Source: Heterodera schachtii (taxonomy: Eukaryota > Nematoda > Chromadorea > Rhabditida > Heteroderidae). Taken from it: a stretch of 64,000 nt of DNA. Position 1 is the stretch's first letter; each line of letters opens with the position of its first letter. Position numbers and translations under genes: made by a program. Under the pieces are notes generated by a model. The model saw only the letters and a list, made by a program, of their open reading frames with translations, made no database searches and was not told where the DNA came from. Shown here one piece after another: positions 47,390 to 59,839 of this stretch. The stretch lies in NCBI GenBank assembly GCA_023374025.1, contig SIJG01000095.1, positions 438,290 through 502,289 on the forward strand, read 5' to 3'.

Positions 47390-47778
47390 CTTATTATTTC
47401 CTGATTAGAATTAAGGTACATTTGCTTCATGAGTCGCAAGACTGTTCATTTTTGCTAAAAAAGTTTACAAAACTTTTATGCCTTTTTGGTTATTTTGAAA
47501 AAAAATTATTTTGACATATTCTAATATAAAATTTTTAATATTTATTTTACAACGAATGCTAATTGGTTTTCTGGTTAATTCATATATAATTGATTATTCA
47601 AATATCCAATTGATGTTAATGTAATTTTTTTTCATCTCAATTAAAATTGTTTACACATATTTTCACCCGATTAAAATTATCAATCTATTCGAATTAATGT
47701 TTTGTTTATAAAGTTAAAACATTAAATATAGATTTCATAATTTTATTTCTTTTAAGATGATTTCATTATTTAATAAAA

Positions 47779-49190
47779 TTAATCGCTGCGCGCGATGACT
47801 TGGACATTCGGCCGTTGCCCAGGCCGCTGAAGCACAGAAAAGAGTGGCGTCCACTGCAAATGTCCACACTGATTAATTACCATGCCACATTTCCGAAGAC
47901 CAACCCGAATCATTCGTCGGTAACAAATATGTTTAAAAAAATTTTTCTTAAAATAAATTTTGTCTATACTTTTTAATTAAAAATTTACATTAATTTTTAA
48001 TTCAATTTATTTAATTTTTAATTTCATATTTAAAAAAAAAACAAATTTAATCAAACTATTATTACTTTTATCGTGCATCCGGGGGTGTTGTCTTACAATT
48101 AGACCTTCATTGAGTCAATTTTGGTTGACAGACATTTGTATAGTTTTTAAATTGTCAGGTCGAGTAAAAAAATTATTATTAATTAAAGCATTCATTAATA
48201 ATAAAAATATAATTTAAAATATTTTTTTTCCAAATTGTTTGCAAAAATCCTCTAATTTAGGAAGTAAACTGTTTAAAAATATTTAAAATTTTTGATTTTT
48301 TTACAATCCTTTCTTTAATTTAGGCCCTGCTGCACCATTACAGCCGTGGCCATTACTTTCGCCACGTACATTTTTCCGCTATTTTATTCCGTTTGTCCAC
48401 TGCCACCTTTGCGCCGCAATTTTTGACCGTACAGTGATCAGTAAATAATAAATAAATTTAAATTTATTTGAATTACATTTTAAAATTTAAAATTTTAATT
48501 CAAATTTAAAATTAAATAAAATATTTATTTAACATTAATTTTTCATTCTGTCAAAATTACTATTGTTATGACATTATTGTATTTTTTAATGTGATTTAAA
48601 TTTGAAAAAATTCAAAATATTTTAGAAAAAATTTATTTAGTTATTAAAGTCTCCATTGATTAAAAAAAAAAACTAATTTTTATTAGATTAATGGCCCAGT
48701 TTTGCTGTGTCTGTTCAATTGCAAAGGTGTCAAATCTGTCACTTGGATTCAAAATGTGTTCACTGTGGCCTAAATTGTGCACATTGTGTCAGATCATTGG
48801 CACTGGCGTTGTTCTGCTGACCTACGAACACAAAAAATTTTTAAATTTATTTTGAGATTTAATTCATAAAATAAAATTCATTTCTAATAAATTTATTTGT
48901 CCATTGTAAGGCCAAAAAACCCAAAATTTTTGCACAAAAAACGACAGAGAAACATATTCCCATGCCATGTTGTAAGAGTGGAAATAATATAGATGGTACC
49001 CCATTTTTAATAAATATTTTTGGGTTTTAAAAAGTCGTGTATGCATGTTTCATGAGCTTATATGGGTCACTGATCACGAATCTAACATTCACCAGGTTCG
49101 TATTGACTCGGTACACTCGCTCGTCACAACGACCGGCAGCACAACGCAAATGGCAAATGCAAATTGTCTTCAGCCATTTAATTTTATTAG
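47779..49190 (-). other. Exon-like GC-richer islands in unit A (candidate gene or pseudogene)
   Basis: Five islands at about 47784-47930, 48070-48150, 48325-48440, 48690-48830 and 49033-49180 stand out from 80% AT DNA. On the minus strand they read as normally composed protein: a 44-codon ATG frame at 47913-47779 (MIRVGLRKCGMVINQCGH), a Cys/Lys-rich segment (CTVKNCGAKVAVDKRNK) running into AAAGTAATG, a segment behind ACAATTTAG (HSEHILNPSDRFDTFAIEQ), and YRVNTNLVNVRFVISD at the right. Some islands are also open on the plus strand, so strand and joins are not settled. No family is recognised. The two units carry them unchanged. Confidence 0.3.
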
Positions 49191-50515
49191 AAATAAATGT
49201 TTTTATTATTTTTTTAAATATGAGATCATCATATGCTTAAATTAAATAAAATCATTAGTGTCTTATAATAATTAAATTGAGTAAAATATTTTTTAAATAA
49301 TTAATGTATCTTTGCTTTGTAGAATTTTCAACTTACAATTATTTAATGATAATTATGTGCACTTATCCAATTAAAATTTATAAGAAATTAGATTAATGTT
49401 TCGTTGACTAAAAAATATTAATAAATTTTTAGTTAAAGTACCAAATTAGAATTTTATGTTATTTAAGGTTTAATTTCTATTAACTAAAGACGAATATATA
49501 ACATTTTGTATATTATTTCGTTATATGTGCTTTTTAGTTATTTTCTTTAAATTTTCTTACTATTATGTATTAGTATTTTGATAATAACAATTCTCTTTTA
49601 TGCTTGAATGAAGTTTCTTTTAAATAAATGTTCGTTCAATTAAATTGTTTAATATTCGTTTTAATTACCCGTTAATATTTTTATTCTATTTTTATTTCAT
49701 TGATTCATTTAAAGAACTTTTATGATTCATAAATTATTTGTTTTATAAATATATCTTTTAATTTTTCCTTTTTTGTTCTGTTTTAAATATTGTCTGATCA
49801 ACAAGATTTCGCTATGTGTAAAAATTTTAATTTTTTGTCAATTAAATTAATAATATAATAAATATTTATGAATTTCTTTGATAAAAACACAAGTTCAGTA
49901 CAGCACCGCCTTTAGAACTTAAATTATTCCTGGCGTTTTAATTTTCATTATTAATGTTCTATTTTAATTTGATCTCAATTAAATTTAAAAATTATTCAAA
50001 TATATATTTTTGTATATTGTTTTGTTACGAAATAAGAAATAATTTTTTTTCCCTTTAAATTAGTAGAAATTTTTTAAATTTATTATGTATATAATTATTG
50101 ATTTTTAATATTGTATTAATTAATGAAAACTTTAATTATTTGAGTACTTTATTGTCTTGTATCTAGTCAGATATCATCATCATTCGGGGCTAATTCTTTC
50201 ATTTTAAAATATAATTATTTCTTTTATTCTTTCATTTTAAAATATAATTATTTCTTTTATTCTTTATAATTAATTTTTGTGTCTTTAATTGCTATTAATT
50301 TATTTTTTCAATAATTGTTTATAAAAATATAAAATGTTTATTTAATTATTTGAAAACTTTTTTTCTTGCATATAGTCAGCTGTTTTTTTGCTCAGGAATT
50401 ATGACTACTTAAAAAAATATTTTAAACATAATGATAATTTATTTCCTAGTGGCCAATTTTAATTGTAAAAATACAATAATGTTTAAGTGATTGATATTGC
50501 AATTAGCGTTTTTAA

Positions 50516-50635
50516 TTAACTTGCTTCCCATGTAAACTTTGGACCATTTTTAGTCACTTTATAATATAAGGTGAACATTTTTTTGCCTCGAGCTCGTCGC
50601 CTTAGTCTGTTGCGTCTTTGTTTCGAGGTGCACAT
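50516..50635 (-). CDS. Small basic frame in unit A, 39 codons, possible exon
   Basis: ATG to TAA on the minus strand with an Arg/Lys-rich first half (MCTSKQRRNRLRRRARGKKM) and a balanced second half (FTLYYKVTKNGPKFTWEAS). The block is identical in unit B although nearby sequence in this half of the units differs by several percent, which hints at constraint. It could be a small exon rather than a whole gene. No known family. Confidence 0.3.
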   Translation of the reverse strand: MCTSKQRRNRLRRRARGKKMFTLYYKVTKNGPKFTWEAS

Positions 50636-52272
50636 TATTTTAGATTATTTTTTGTTTTTAAGATAGATAAAAAAATTTATAGATATTTTTTATACTTTTT
50701 TAGTAATTAGTTTATTATTTACTATATCTAAAATTACTTAAATAAATGCAAAGCCTTTTTGTTCTTGATATTATTTTTATTTATAATTTTAGCTGTTTTT
50801 TACAGAAAATAATAGAATTCCTTTTTTTTATCTTTTCTTTCTTCTTTTCTTGAACGCTTCCACGCACTTAGTTCCGCAACAACTTGTAGTTTGAAATTTT
50901 TTTTTGATTTTATATATTTATAATCTTCTTTTATCAATTATATATAATATATTTTTATTTTTGCAAATTAGTAAATTATATTTTTTTTATTATTTTCATT
51001 TTATTTTGTGAGGGTTTCGTTTCTCATCATCTTCTTTCATTATATTGCTTGTTCAAGTTCCATTTACTATTTTTCCTAATATAATAAATTGTTACATTTT
51101 TAATTATAATTAAACCATAAGGTAAACATTAATTAATTAAAATTTAATTATATACAAGTTATTTTTAAAGAGTACAATATATAATTTATTTTTAAAGCGT
51201 ACACCCACGGTTTTATTAATTTCATATTTTGATAAAATATTTTATTAATAGAAAAGTAAATCAATATTTTAATTAGCGTTTGCTTGAATATTATGCAGTT
51301 TATAATTTTTATTTTCTCCATTTTTTCTTTTACTTTCATCGGCAATCGCGCTACAAATATTTTGAAAAATATTTATATAATTTTAACTAAAACATTTACA
51401 TTTTTCAGTTTTTATTATTTATTTCAGTATGTTTTAGTTTATTTCTTATGTTTTTTCACAATAAAAAGAAAAATTAATTTATTTTATAGGACATATTCTT
51501 ATTATATGAATTTGTCAAATATTTATAGGTTAAAAATCATATTTTGTCATATTATCTCCTGGCTACATACCTTACATTGGTTTTCCATCACGAATTTTGA
51601 ATTTACATTTTAACAAAACTATTATATTTTTTCGTATTTAGGGCGTTTTAGCTCAAATATTTTCATAATTTTTCACTTTTTTAGCACCTAAAATCTCTAT
51701 TACTCATTATATTGTTCATGTTTGGTAGTATTAAGCTTATTTGACAAATTTCCAACTTACAATTATTACTTAAATTATTTTTTAGTATTAAAAAATTTTG
51801 TAACAAATTTTGTTTTTTTATTTGAAAACAATTATTTTGATCACACATGTTATTTAAAATTTTTTATTTTTTCTTCAATTTGTTTATAGGTTATTTTTCA
51901 CTATATAAAAATTTTTGGTTATTTCTGATTAGAATTAAGGTACATTGCTTCATGAGTCGCAAGACTGTTATTTTCTAAAAATTAAAAACTTTATGCCTTT
52001 TTATTTCAAAAAAAAATTTTGACATATTCTATATAATTATTTTTTACAACGAAGTAATTGGTTTTCTGGTTAATTCATATATAATTGATTATTCAAATAT
52101 CCAATTGATGTTAATGTAATTTTTTTTCATCTCAATTAAAATTGTTTACACATATTTTCACCCGATTAAAATTATCAATCTATTCGAATTAATGTTTGTT
52201 TATAAAGTTAAAACATTAAATATAGATTTCATAATTTTATTTCTTTTAAGATGATTTCATTATTTAATAAAA

Positions 52273-53680
52273 TTAATCGCTGCGCGCGATGACTTGGACA
52301 TTCGGCCGTTGCCCAGGCCGCTGAAGCACAGAAAAGAGTGGCGTCCACTGCAAATGTCCACACTGATTAATTACCATGCCACATTTCCGAAGACCAACCC
52401 GAATCATTCGTCGGTAACAAATATGTTTAAAAAAATTTTTCTTAAAATAAATTTTGTCTATACTTTTTAATTAAAAATTTACATTAATTTTTAATTCAAT
52501 TTATTTAATTTTTAATTTCATATTTAAAAAAAAACAAATTTAATCAAACTATTATTACTTTTATCGTGCATCCGGGGGTGTTGTCTTACAATTAGACCTT
52601 CATTGAGTCAATTTTGGTTGACAGACATTTGTATAGTTTTTAAATTGTCAGGTCGAGTAAAAAATTATTATTAATTAAAGCATTCATTAATAATAAAAAT
52701 ATAATTTAAAATATTTTTTTTCCAAATTGTTTGCAAAAATCCTCTAATTTAGGAAGTAAACTGTTTAAAAATATTTAAAATTTTTGATTTTTTTACAATC
52801 CTTTCTTTAATTTAGGCCCTGCTGCACCATTACAGCCGTGGCCATTACTTTCGCCACGTACATTTTTCCGCTATTTTATTCCGTTTGTCCACTGCCACCT
52901 TTGCGCCGCAATTTTTGACCGTACAGTGATCAGTAAATAATAAATAAATTTAAATTTATTTGAATTACATTTTAAAATTTAAAATTTTAATTCAAATTTA
53001 AAATTAAATAAAATATTTATTTAACATTAATTTTTCATTCTGTCAAAATTACTATTGTTATGACATTATTGTATTTTTTAATGTGATTTAAATTTGAAAA
53101 AATTCAAAATATTTTAGAAAAAATTTATTTAGTTATTAAAGTCTCCATTGATTAAAAAAAAACTAATTTTTATTAGATTAATGGCCCAGTTTTGCTGTGT
53201 CTGTTCAATTGCAAAGGTGTCAAATCTGTCACTTGGATTCAAAATGTGTTCACTGTGGCCTAAATTGTGCACATTGTGTCAGATCATTGGCACTGGCGTT
53301 GTTCTGCTGACCTACGAACACAAAAAATTTTTAAATTTATTTTGAGATTTAATTCATAAAATAAAATTCATTTCTAATAAATTTATTTGTCCATTGTAAG
53401 GCCAAAAAACCCAAAATTTTTGCACAAAAAACGACAGAGAAACATATTCCCATGCCATGTTGTAAGAGTGGAAATAATATAGATGGTACCCCATTTTTAA
53501 TAAATATTTTTGGGTTTTAAAAAGTCGTGTATGCATGTTTCATGAGCTTATATGGGTCACTGATCACGAATCTAACATTCACCAGGTTCGTATTGACTCG
53601 GTACACTCGCTCGTCACAACGACCGGCAGCACAACGCAAATGGCAAATGCAAATTGTCTTCAGCCATTTAATTTTATTAG
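52273..53680 (-). other. Exon-like islands in unit B
   Basis: The same five islands as in unit A, with identical readings. The only changes I noticed in this interval are homopolymer lengths in the AT-rich spacers, such as 8 against 9 A residues near 52.53 kb. Confidence 0.3.
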
Positions 53681-55009
53681 AAATAAATGTTTTTATTATT
53701 TTTTTTAAATATGAGATCATCATATGCTTAAATTAAATAAAATCATTAGTGTCTTATAATAATTAAATTGAGTAAAATATTTTTTAAATAATTAATGTAT
53801 CTTTGCTTTGTAGAATTTTCAACTTACAATTATTTAATGATAATTATGTGCACTTATCCAATTAAAATTTATAAGAAATTAGATTAATGTTTCGTTGACT
53901 AAAAAATATTAATAAATTTTTTAGTTAAAGTACCAAATTAGAATTTTATGTTATTTAAGGTTTAATTTCTATTAACTAAAGACGAATATATAACATTTTG
54001 TATATTATTTCGTTATATGTGCTTTTTAGTTATTTTCTTTAAATTTTCTTACTATTATGTATTAGTATTTTTGATAATAACAATTCTCTTTTATGCTTGA
54101 ATGAAGTTTCTTTTAAATAAATGTTCGTTCAATTAAATTGTTTAATATTCGTTTTAATTATCCGTTAATATTTTTATTCTATTTTTATTTCAGTGATTCA
54201 TTTAAAGAACTTTTATGATTCATAAATTATTTGTTTTATAAATATTTCTTTTAATTTTTCCTTTTTTGTTCTGTTTTAAATATTGTCTGATAAACAAGAT
54301 TTCGCAGTATGTAAAAATTTCAATTTTTCGTCAATTAAATGTGTAATATAATAAATATTTATGAATTTCTTTGATAAAAACTCAAGTTTAGTACAGCACC
54401 GCCTCTAGAACCTAAATTATTCCTGGCGTTTTAATTTTCATTATCCATGTTCTATTTTAATTTGATCTCAATTAAATTTAAAAATTATTTAAATATATAT
54501 TTTTAGTATATTGTTTTGTTACAAAATAAGAAATAATTTTTTTTTCCTTTAAATTAGTAGAAATTTTTTAAATTTATTAAGGGTATAATTATTGGTTTTT
54601 AAAATTGTATTAATTAATGAAAACTTTAATTATTTGAGTACTTTATTGTCTTGTATCTAGTCAGATATCATCATCATTCGGGGCTAATTCTTTCATTTTA
54701 AAATATAATTATTTCTTTTATTCTTTCATTTTAAAATATAATTATTTCTTTTATTCTTTATAATTAATTTTTTGTGTCTTTAATTGCTATTAATTTATTT
54801 TTTCAATAATTGTTTATAAAAATATAAAATGTTTATTTAATTATTTGAAAACTTTTTTTCTTGCATATAGTCAGCTGTTTTTTTGCTCAGGAATTATGAC
54901 TACTTAAAAAATATTTTAAACATAATGATAATTTATTTCCTAGTGGCCAATTTTAATTGTAAAAATACAATAATGTTTAAGTGATTGATATTGCAATTAG
55001 CGTTTTTAA

Positions 55010-55129
55010 TTAACTTGCTTCCCATGTAAACTTTGGACCATTTTTAGTCACTTTATAATATAAGGTGAACATTTTTTTGCCTCGAGCTCGTCGCCTTAGT
55101 CTGTTGCGTCTTTGTTTCGAGGTGCACAT
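55010..55129 (-). CDS. Small basic frame in unit B, 39 codons, possible exon
   Basis: Identical copy of the small basic frame in unit A, 4494 bp away. Conservation within a diverging half of the duplication is the only support for function. Confidence 0.3.
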   Translation of the reverse strand: MCTSKQRRNRLRRRARGKKMFTLYYKVTKNGPKFTWEAS

Positions 55130-56407
55130 TATTTTAGATTATTTTTTGTTTTTAAGATAGATAAAAAAATTTATAGATATTTTTTATACTTTTTTAGTAA
55201 TTAGTTTATTATTTACTATATCTAAAATTACTTAAATTAATGCAAAGTCTTTTTGTTCTTGATATTATTTTTATTTATAATTTTAGCTGTTTTTTACAGA
55301 AAATAACAGAATTCCTTTTTTTTTATCTTTTCTTTCTTCTTTTCATGAACGCTTCCACGCACTTATTTTCGCGACAACTTGTAGTTTGAAAATTTTTTTT
55401 TGATTTTATATATTTATAATCTTCTTTTATCAATTATATATATTATATTTTTATTTTTTGCAAATTAGTAAATTATATTTTTTTTTATTATTTTCAATTT
55501 TTTTTTTGTGAGAGTTTCGTTTCTCACCATCTTCTTGCATTATATTGCTTGTTCAAATTCAATTTACTATTTTTTGTAATATAATAAATTGTTACATTTT
55601 TAATTATGATTAAACTATAAGGTAAAGATTAATTAATTAAAATTTAATTATATACAACTTATTTTTAAAAAGTTCAATATAAAATTTATTTTTAAAGAGC
55701 ACACCCACGGTTTTATTAATTTCATATTTTGATAAAATATTTTATTAATAGAAAAGTAAATCAATATTTTGGTTAGCGTTTGCTTGGATATTATGCAGTT
55801 TATAATTTTCATTTTCTCCATTTTTTCTTTTACTTTCATCAGTAATCGCGCTGCAAATATTTTGAAAAATATTTATATAATTTTTAACTAAAACTCTTAC
55901 ATTTTTGAGTTTTTATTATATATTTCTGTATGATTTAATTTATTTCTTATGTTTTTTCACAATAAAAAGAAAAATTAATTTATTTTATAGGATATATTCT
56001 TATTATATGAATTTGTCAAATATTTATAGGTTAAAAATCATATTTTGTCATATTATCTCCTGGCTACATACCTTACATTGGTTTTCCATCATGAATTTTT
56101 AATTTACAATTTAATAAAACTATTATGTTTTATCGTATTTAGGGCGTTTTAGCTCAAATATTTTTATAATTTTTCACCTTTTTGGCACCTAAAATCTCTA
56201 TTACTTATTAAATTGTTTATGTTTGGTAGTATTAAGCTTATTTGACAAATTTTCAACGTACAATTATTACTTAAATTATTTTTTTAGTATCAAAAAATTT
56301 TATAACCAAATTTGTTTTTTTATTTGAAAACAATTATTTTGATCACAAATGTCATTTAAAATTTTTTATTTTTTCTCCAATTTGTTTATATGTTATTTTT
56401 CACTATA

Positions 56408-57480
56408 TAAAGAAAATTGTTTTTATTAATTTTATCTATATTTTTTTATGATAAAAACATATTTACAAGTTTTATATTTATTCCTTTAACTCATGTCCAT
56501 TACGGCTGAATAATCAACCGTATCCCATAATGACAAATGGTTTAAAAAAAATAAATATTTATAAATATTATAAAATTTATTGTAATAGTTTTCTTATATT
56601 TTTTTCAACATTACAAGATCAAATATTATTATATGCTTAGTTTTCTCCTAGTTTATGTTCTTTCTAATGAGTCAAACAAAACGATTTTAAAAATTTTGAA
56701 TAAATTATGAATATATTCAATTATACTTATTAATCAGAGTGAAGGAAAAAATTTTTTTTTTTCTATTTGATATGGTGTATTACTACAAAATTTATACATT
56801 TGATTTATTAATTTTCTTCATATTAACTTAATCTTCGATAAAGATTAAATTTCGTATTTCCTTGATTAAGCCATTTTTATTGTTTTTTTATATCCTCAGA
56901 AACGAAAAAGAATAAAATGCTAATTAATTGTTGTTTGGGTGGTGAAGTCCTTTTTAAATATTATTAATAGTTTTTATTGGTTAAATAATTATATTTTAAT
57001 TATTCCCTTGTTGGTACTTACCGTTATTTGATTTAAAAAATCCCAGAAAATTTTAATTTTGTTTGAATTGTTTTATCGCAGTTTTTTGTTATAAGCAACA
57101 TAAATTAATTTTTTATTGTAGAATAAACCTCTACCAATAAAGTAATTATATCTCTTTTAAATGACATCTTTTCAAAAATTTATAAAAGATTTGATAAACC
57201 TTTTTGACCACAACTTCTTTGAAACTCAACGAAATTTTTTGAAAATTTACAGAAAAATAGAGGACACTATAGGCTATCAAAAGATACCAAGATTGTTTAA
57301 TTTGAATGCTTCTTGAAGAAGTTCTTGTTTATAAATTTATCTAATTAATCATATCGTCAGTCTTTTTTTATGGTTGTGTGAACTGAAACAGAGCCAGATA
57401 TATTGTTAATTATTAGATTATTATTTAATTGTTAATTAACAACTAAATTTAAATAATTAAAATCATTCTTTTCTGATCAC
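56408..57480. other. AT-rich stretch without recognisable gene
   Basis: No frame of normal composition. A short GC-richer spot near 56.49-56.54 kb (CATGTCCATTACGGCTGAA) is isolated. Confidence 0.45.
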
Positions 57481-57869
57481 CCCTCACCCCTACTTTTGAC
57501 ACTTCGCCCACACCCATCTTCTGACACTTCGCCCACACCTATACTTTTGACACTTCGCCTACACCCATACTTTTGACACTTCGCCCACACCCATACTTTT
57601 GACACTTCGCCCACACCCATACTTTTGTCACTTCGCCCACACCCATACTTTTGTCACTTCGCCCACACCCATACTTTTGTCACTTCGCCCACACCCATAC
57701 TTTTGTCACTTCGCCCACACCCATACTTTTGACACTTCGCCCACACCCATACTTTTGACACTTCGCCCACACCTATACTTTTGACACTTCGCCTACACCC
57801 ATACTTTTGACACTTCGCCCACACCCATACTTTTGACACTTCGCCCACACCCATACTTTTGACACTTCG
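57481..57869. repeat. 26-bp minisatellite, about 15 copies
   Basis: The unit is CCCACACCCATACTTTTG plus ACACTTCG. Variants are TCACTTCG for ACACTTCG in a run of four central copies, CCTACACC for CCCACACC, and CACCTATAC for CACCCATAC. The same two variant copies (one with CCTATAC followed by one with GCCTACACC) occur near both ends, which points to block duplication inside the array. The other strand is G-rich (GGGTGTGGGCG). Open frames through it on both strands are a consequence of the repeat. Confidence 0.95.
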
Positions 57870-57932
57870 TCACAGCACCGAATTCAGCAAGAGAGTGATA
57901 GAAGAGAGTCAGAGAGACCGACGAGTTAAGAT

Positions 57933-57961
57933 AAAGAGAAGAAAAGAGAGGGAAAGGGAGG

Positions 57962-57992
<31 letters not shown>
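57933..57992 (+). repeat. 60-nt pure purine (GA-rich) tract
   Basis: Only A and G occur over 60 bases, with runs of GAGAGAGA, flanked by further purine-rich sequence on both sides (57884-58037). Such tracts can form triplexes. It begins about 60 bp after the minisatellite. Confidence 0.9.
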
Positions 57993-58037
57993 CAGGAAGG
58001 CAGATAAACACAAAGATATAAAAGGAGAAAAAATATT

Positions 58038-59288
58038 TTAAAAATTATGGGGATCGAAATTTTTTAAAAAATTGGAAAATCCAAAAAAAATTTAAGGAAA
58101 CTTCATTATCATTAATAACATAATAATAAAATTTGTTGTGTTATAGCATTTTCTTAAAAAAAGATAAAATAATGGAAAACTCAGAATTTTGAACTAATTA
58201 ATTTATTACAAATAAAATGAATTTAAGTTTATATTACCTTTAATTATTTGAATAAATCAGTTTTTCATTGCATAAATTTTGGCAAAATTTATTTCTCTTA
58301 TCTATTCTCGTCAGCAATTTGTCAAATTTCTTTTTATAATAAATATTTTAAAATTAATAAATTTTTGTATATTTTTAATGTGATGGCTTCGTCATTTGCC
58401 GCAAAACGGGTTGTTCGTAATATTCTAGTTTTTATTATATCTTTTAAGAAATCTAATTTTATTTACATTTTTCTGAACATTTAAAACAAATCTACATATT
58501 TATGCTTTGTATATATTTACGTATTAAATAAGTCGAAAACTATAATTTTTCCTTTATTTTAATTTTATGAACTATTAGTCATCATGCATATTTAAATCAA
58601 TTCATCTCCAAATTTTTGGTCTTGGACATATTAATTTTATTTATATTTTACTGAAAAGATATTCAACAACTATCTATATATATTTTGCAAATATTTTGTA
58701 TATTTGTATATATTTTATGTGTTAAAAATTACTTTATCTTGAGAAGGAATATGATGCATCAATGGCAATCAGTGGCAATTGGTCGTTTCTGTCAAAAATT
58801 TATATGATACTAAATAATTTGTTAACCACTTTTATTAATTATTTAAGAATTTATTATTATTATTCATTTTGTATATAATAAATTTTAAATGTAGATGCGC
58901 AGCTCATTTGATCATTGCCGATTTAAATATATATATTAAAAAGTAATTTATATCTTTGAATATTTAAAAATCTTAATATCTAGTAAAGTATAAAAAAATA
59001 TATTTTAATTTTATTCTTTTAATATACTAAAAATTATTATTAATACATCATTTATCATTTTCTTTCTAAGTTTTAAAGAATATTCGCAATGTTTGTCGAT
59101 ATTTATTGTTTACTTAGATTTCAAATTATTTTAAATATTAATTTATATATATATTGTATTGGTTGAAACTATCACTCAAGCCTTATATTACACAACTTAA
59201 ATAGTGCTCATTATTCCACTTTTAAATTTTTGGTAATGAATCAATTTTTATATTAAAAATTGTTCCTTTCAATTTGTTTTTCTTCAAC
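58038..59288. other. AT-rich stretch with one doubtful tiny exon
   Basis: Around 58383-58416 an ATG opens MASSFAAKRVVR before a GTAATA that could be a donor. It is too short to call. Otherwise only low-complexity sequence is present. Confidence 0.3.
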
Positions 59289-59294
59289 TTTCAG

Positions 59295-59390
59295 ATTATG
59301 GCCATTGTTCCCGGCTCCAGGGATAACAATCGAGTTTTATTTTGGCGTTATTTAATTGCAATTAGTTTTAAATTGCTGTTGGTGATCTGA
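59295..59390 (+). CDS. Candidate exon behind a strong splice or trans-splice acceptor
   Basis: CTTCAACTTTCAG, close to the nematode acceptor consensus, is followed after three bases by ATGGCC. An acceptor that close to an ATG is what a spliced-leader-accepting first exon looks like. The frame reads MAIVPGSRDNNRVLFWRYL and continues 11 codons to a TGA; a GTGATC near the end could be a donor. Normal composition and the acceptor make it the best host exon candidate in the right part of the window. No family recognised. Confidence 0.35.
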   Translation: MMAIVPGSRDNNRVLFWRYLIAISFKLLLVI

Positions 59391-59839
59391 AAATTAGTAA
59401 TTTTTATTTATTTATATATTCTTAAATTATTTAATCATTCGACTGAAGAAAAAGGTATTAGGTATAACAAAAGCAAAAAATTCTTGATTTTTTCGTTAAC
59501 TTATTTATACTTTGTTATTACTTAATGCTTAATTTTATAGTTATTTCATAAGAATCTGTTCGTTTCTATCACTAATTGGTAATTTATAAAAATGCAAACA
59601 AATCTTTTTATTATTTCATATTTAACATAAAATTCGAGAATTATATTTCGAGAATTTTTGTAAATTTTTTCATTTTTTTGATATAAATTTTTTATTATCA
59701 ATGTATAAATATTCTTTTAACTATAGCTAGACAGTATGACGATTTTTTAAATGTCATTTTGCCCAGATATATGAAAAAATTTTTGTTATTTATAACCAAC
59801 AGATTAATTGAAACTTTTTTATTTATTTTTAAGGGTTAG

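Larger units (their letters stand above)
47390..51917. repeat. 4.5-kb tandem unit A, directly right of the retroelement
   Basis: The unit starts a few bases after the LTR with TTCCTGATTAGAATTAAGG and is repeated about 4.49-4.50 kb further on. The stretch from about 47.56 to 49.75 kb is nearly identical in both units; the remaining right half shows several percent substitutions, and the first 170 bp differ by many small deletions. This uneven pattern suggests partial gene conversion. Outside the island features the unit is AT-rich and shows no gene. Confidence 0.85.
51918..56407. repeat. 4.5-kb tandem unit B
   Basis: Second copy of the preceding 4.5 kb, starting TTATTTCTGATTAGAATTAA and ending near CACTATATAAAG, the same junction that ends unit A (CACTATATAAAA). 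It has no retroelement at its left end, so the element joined unit A after duplication or during a separate rearrangement. Confidence 0.85.

Noticed and set aside
57481..57869. CRISPR-like array
   Set aside because: Units follow each other every 26 bp with no unique spacers, and the context is eukaryotic. It is a minisatellite.
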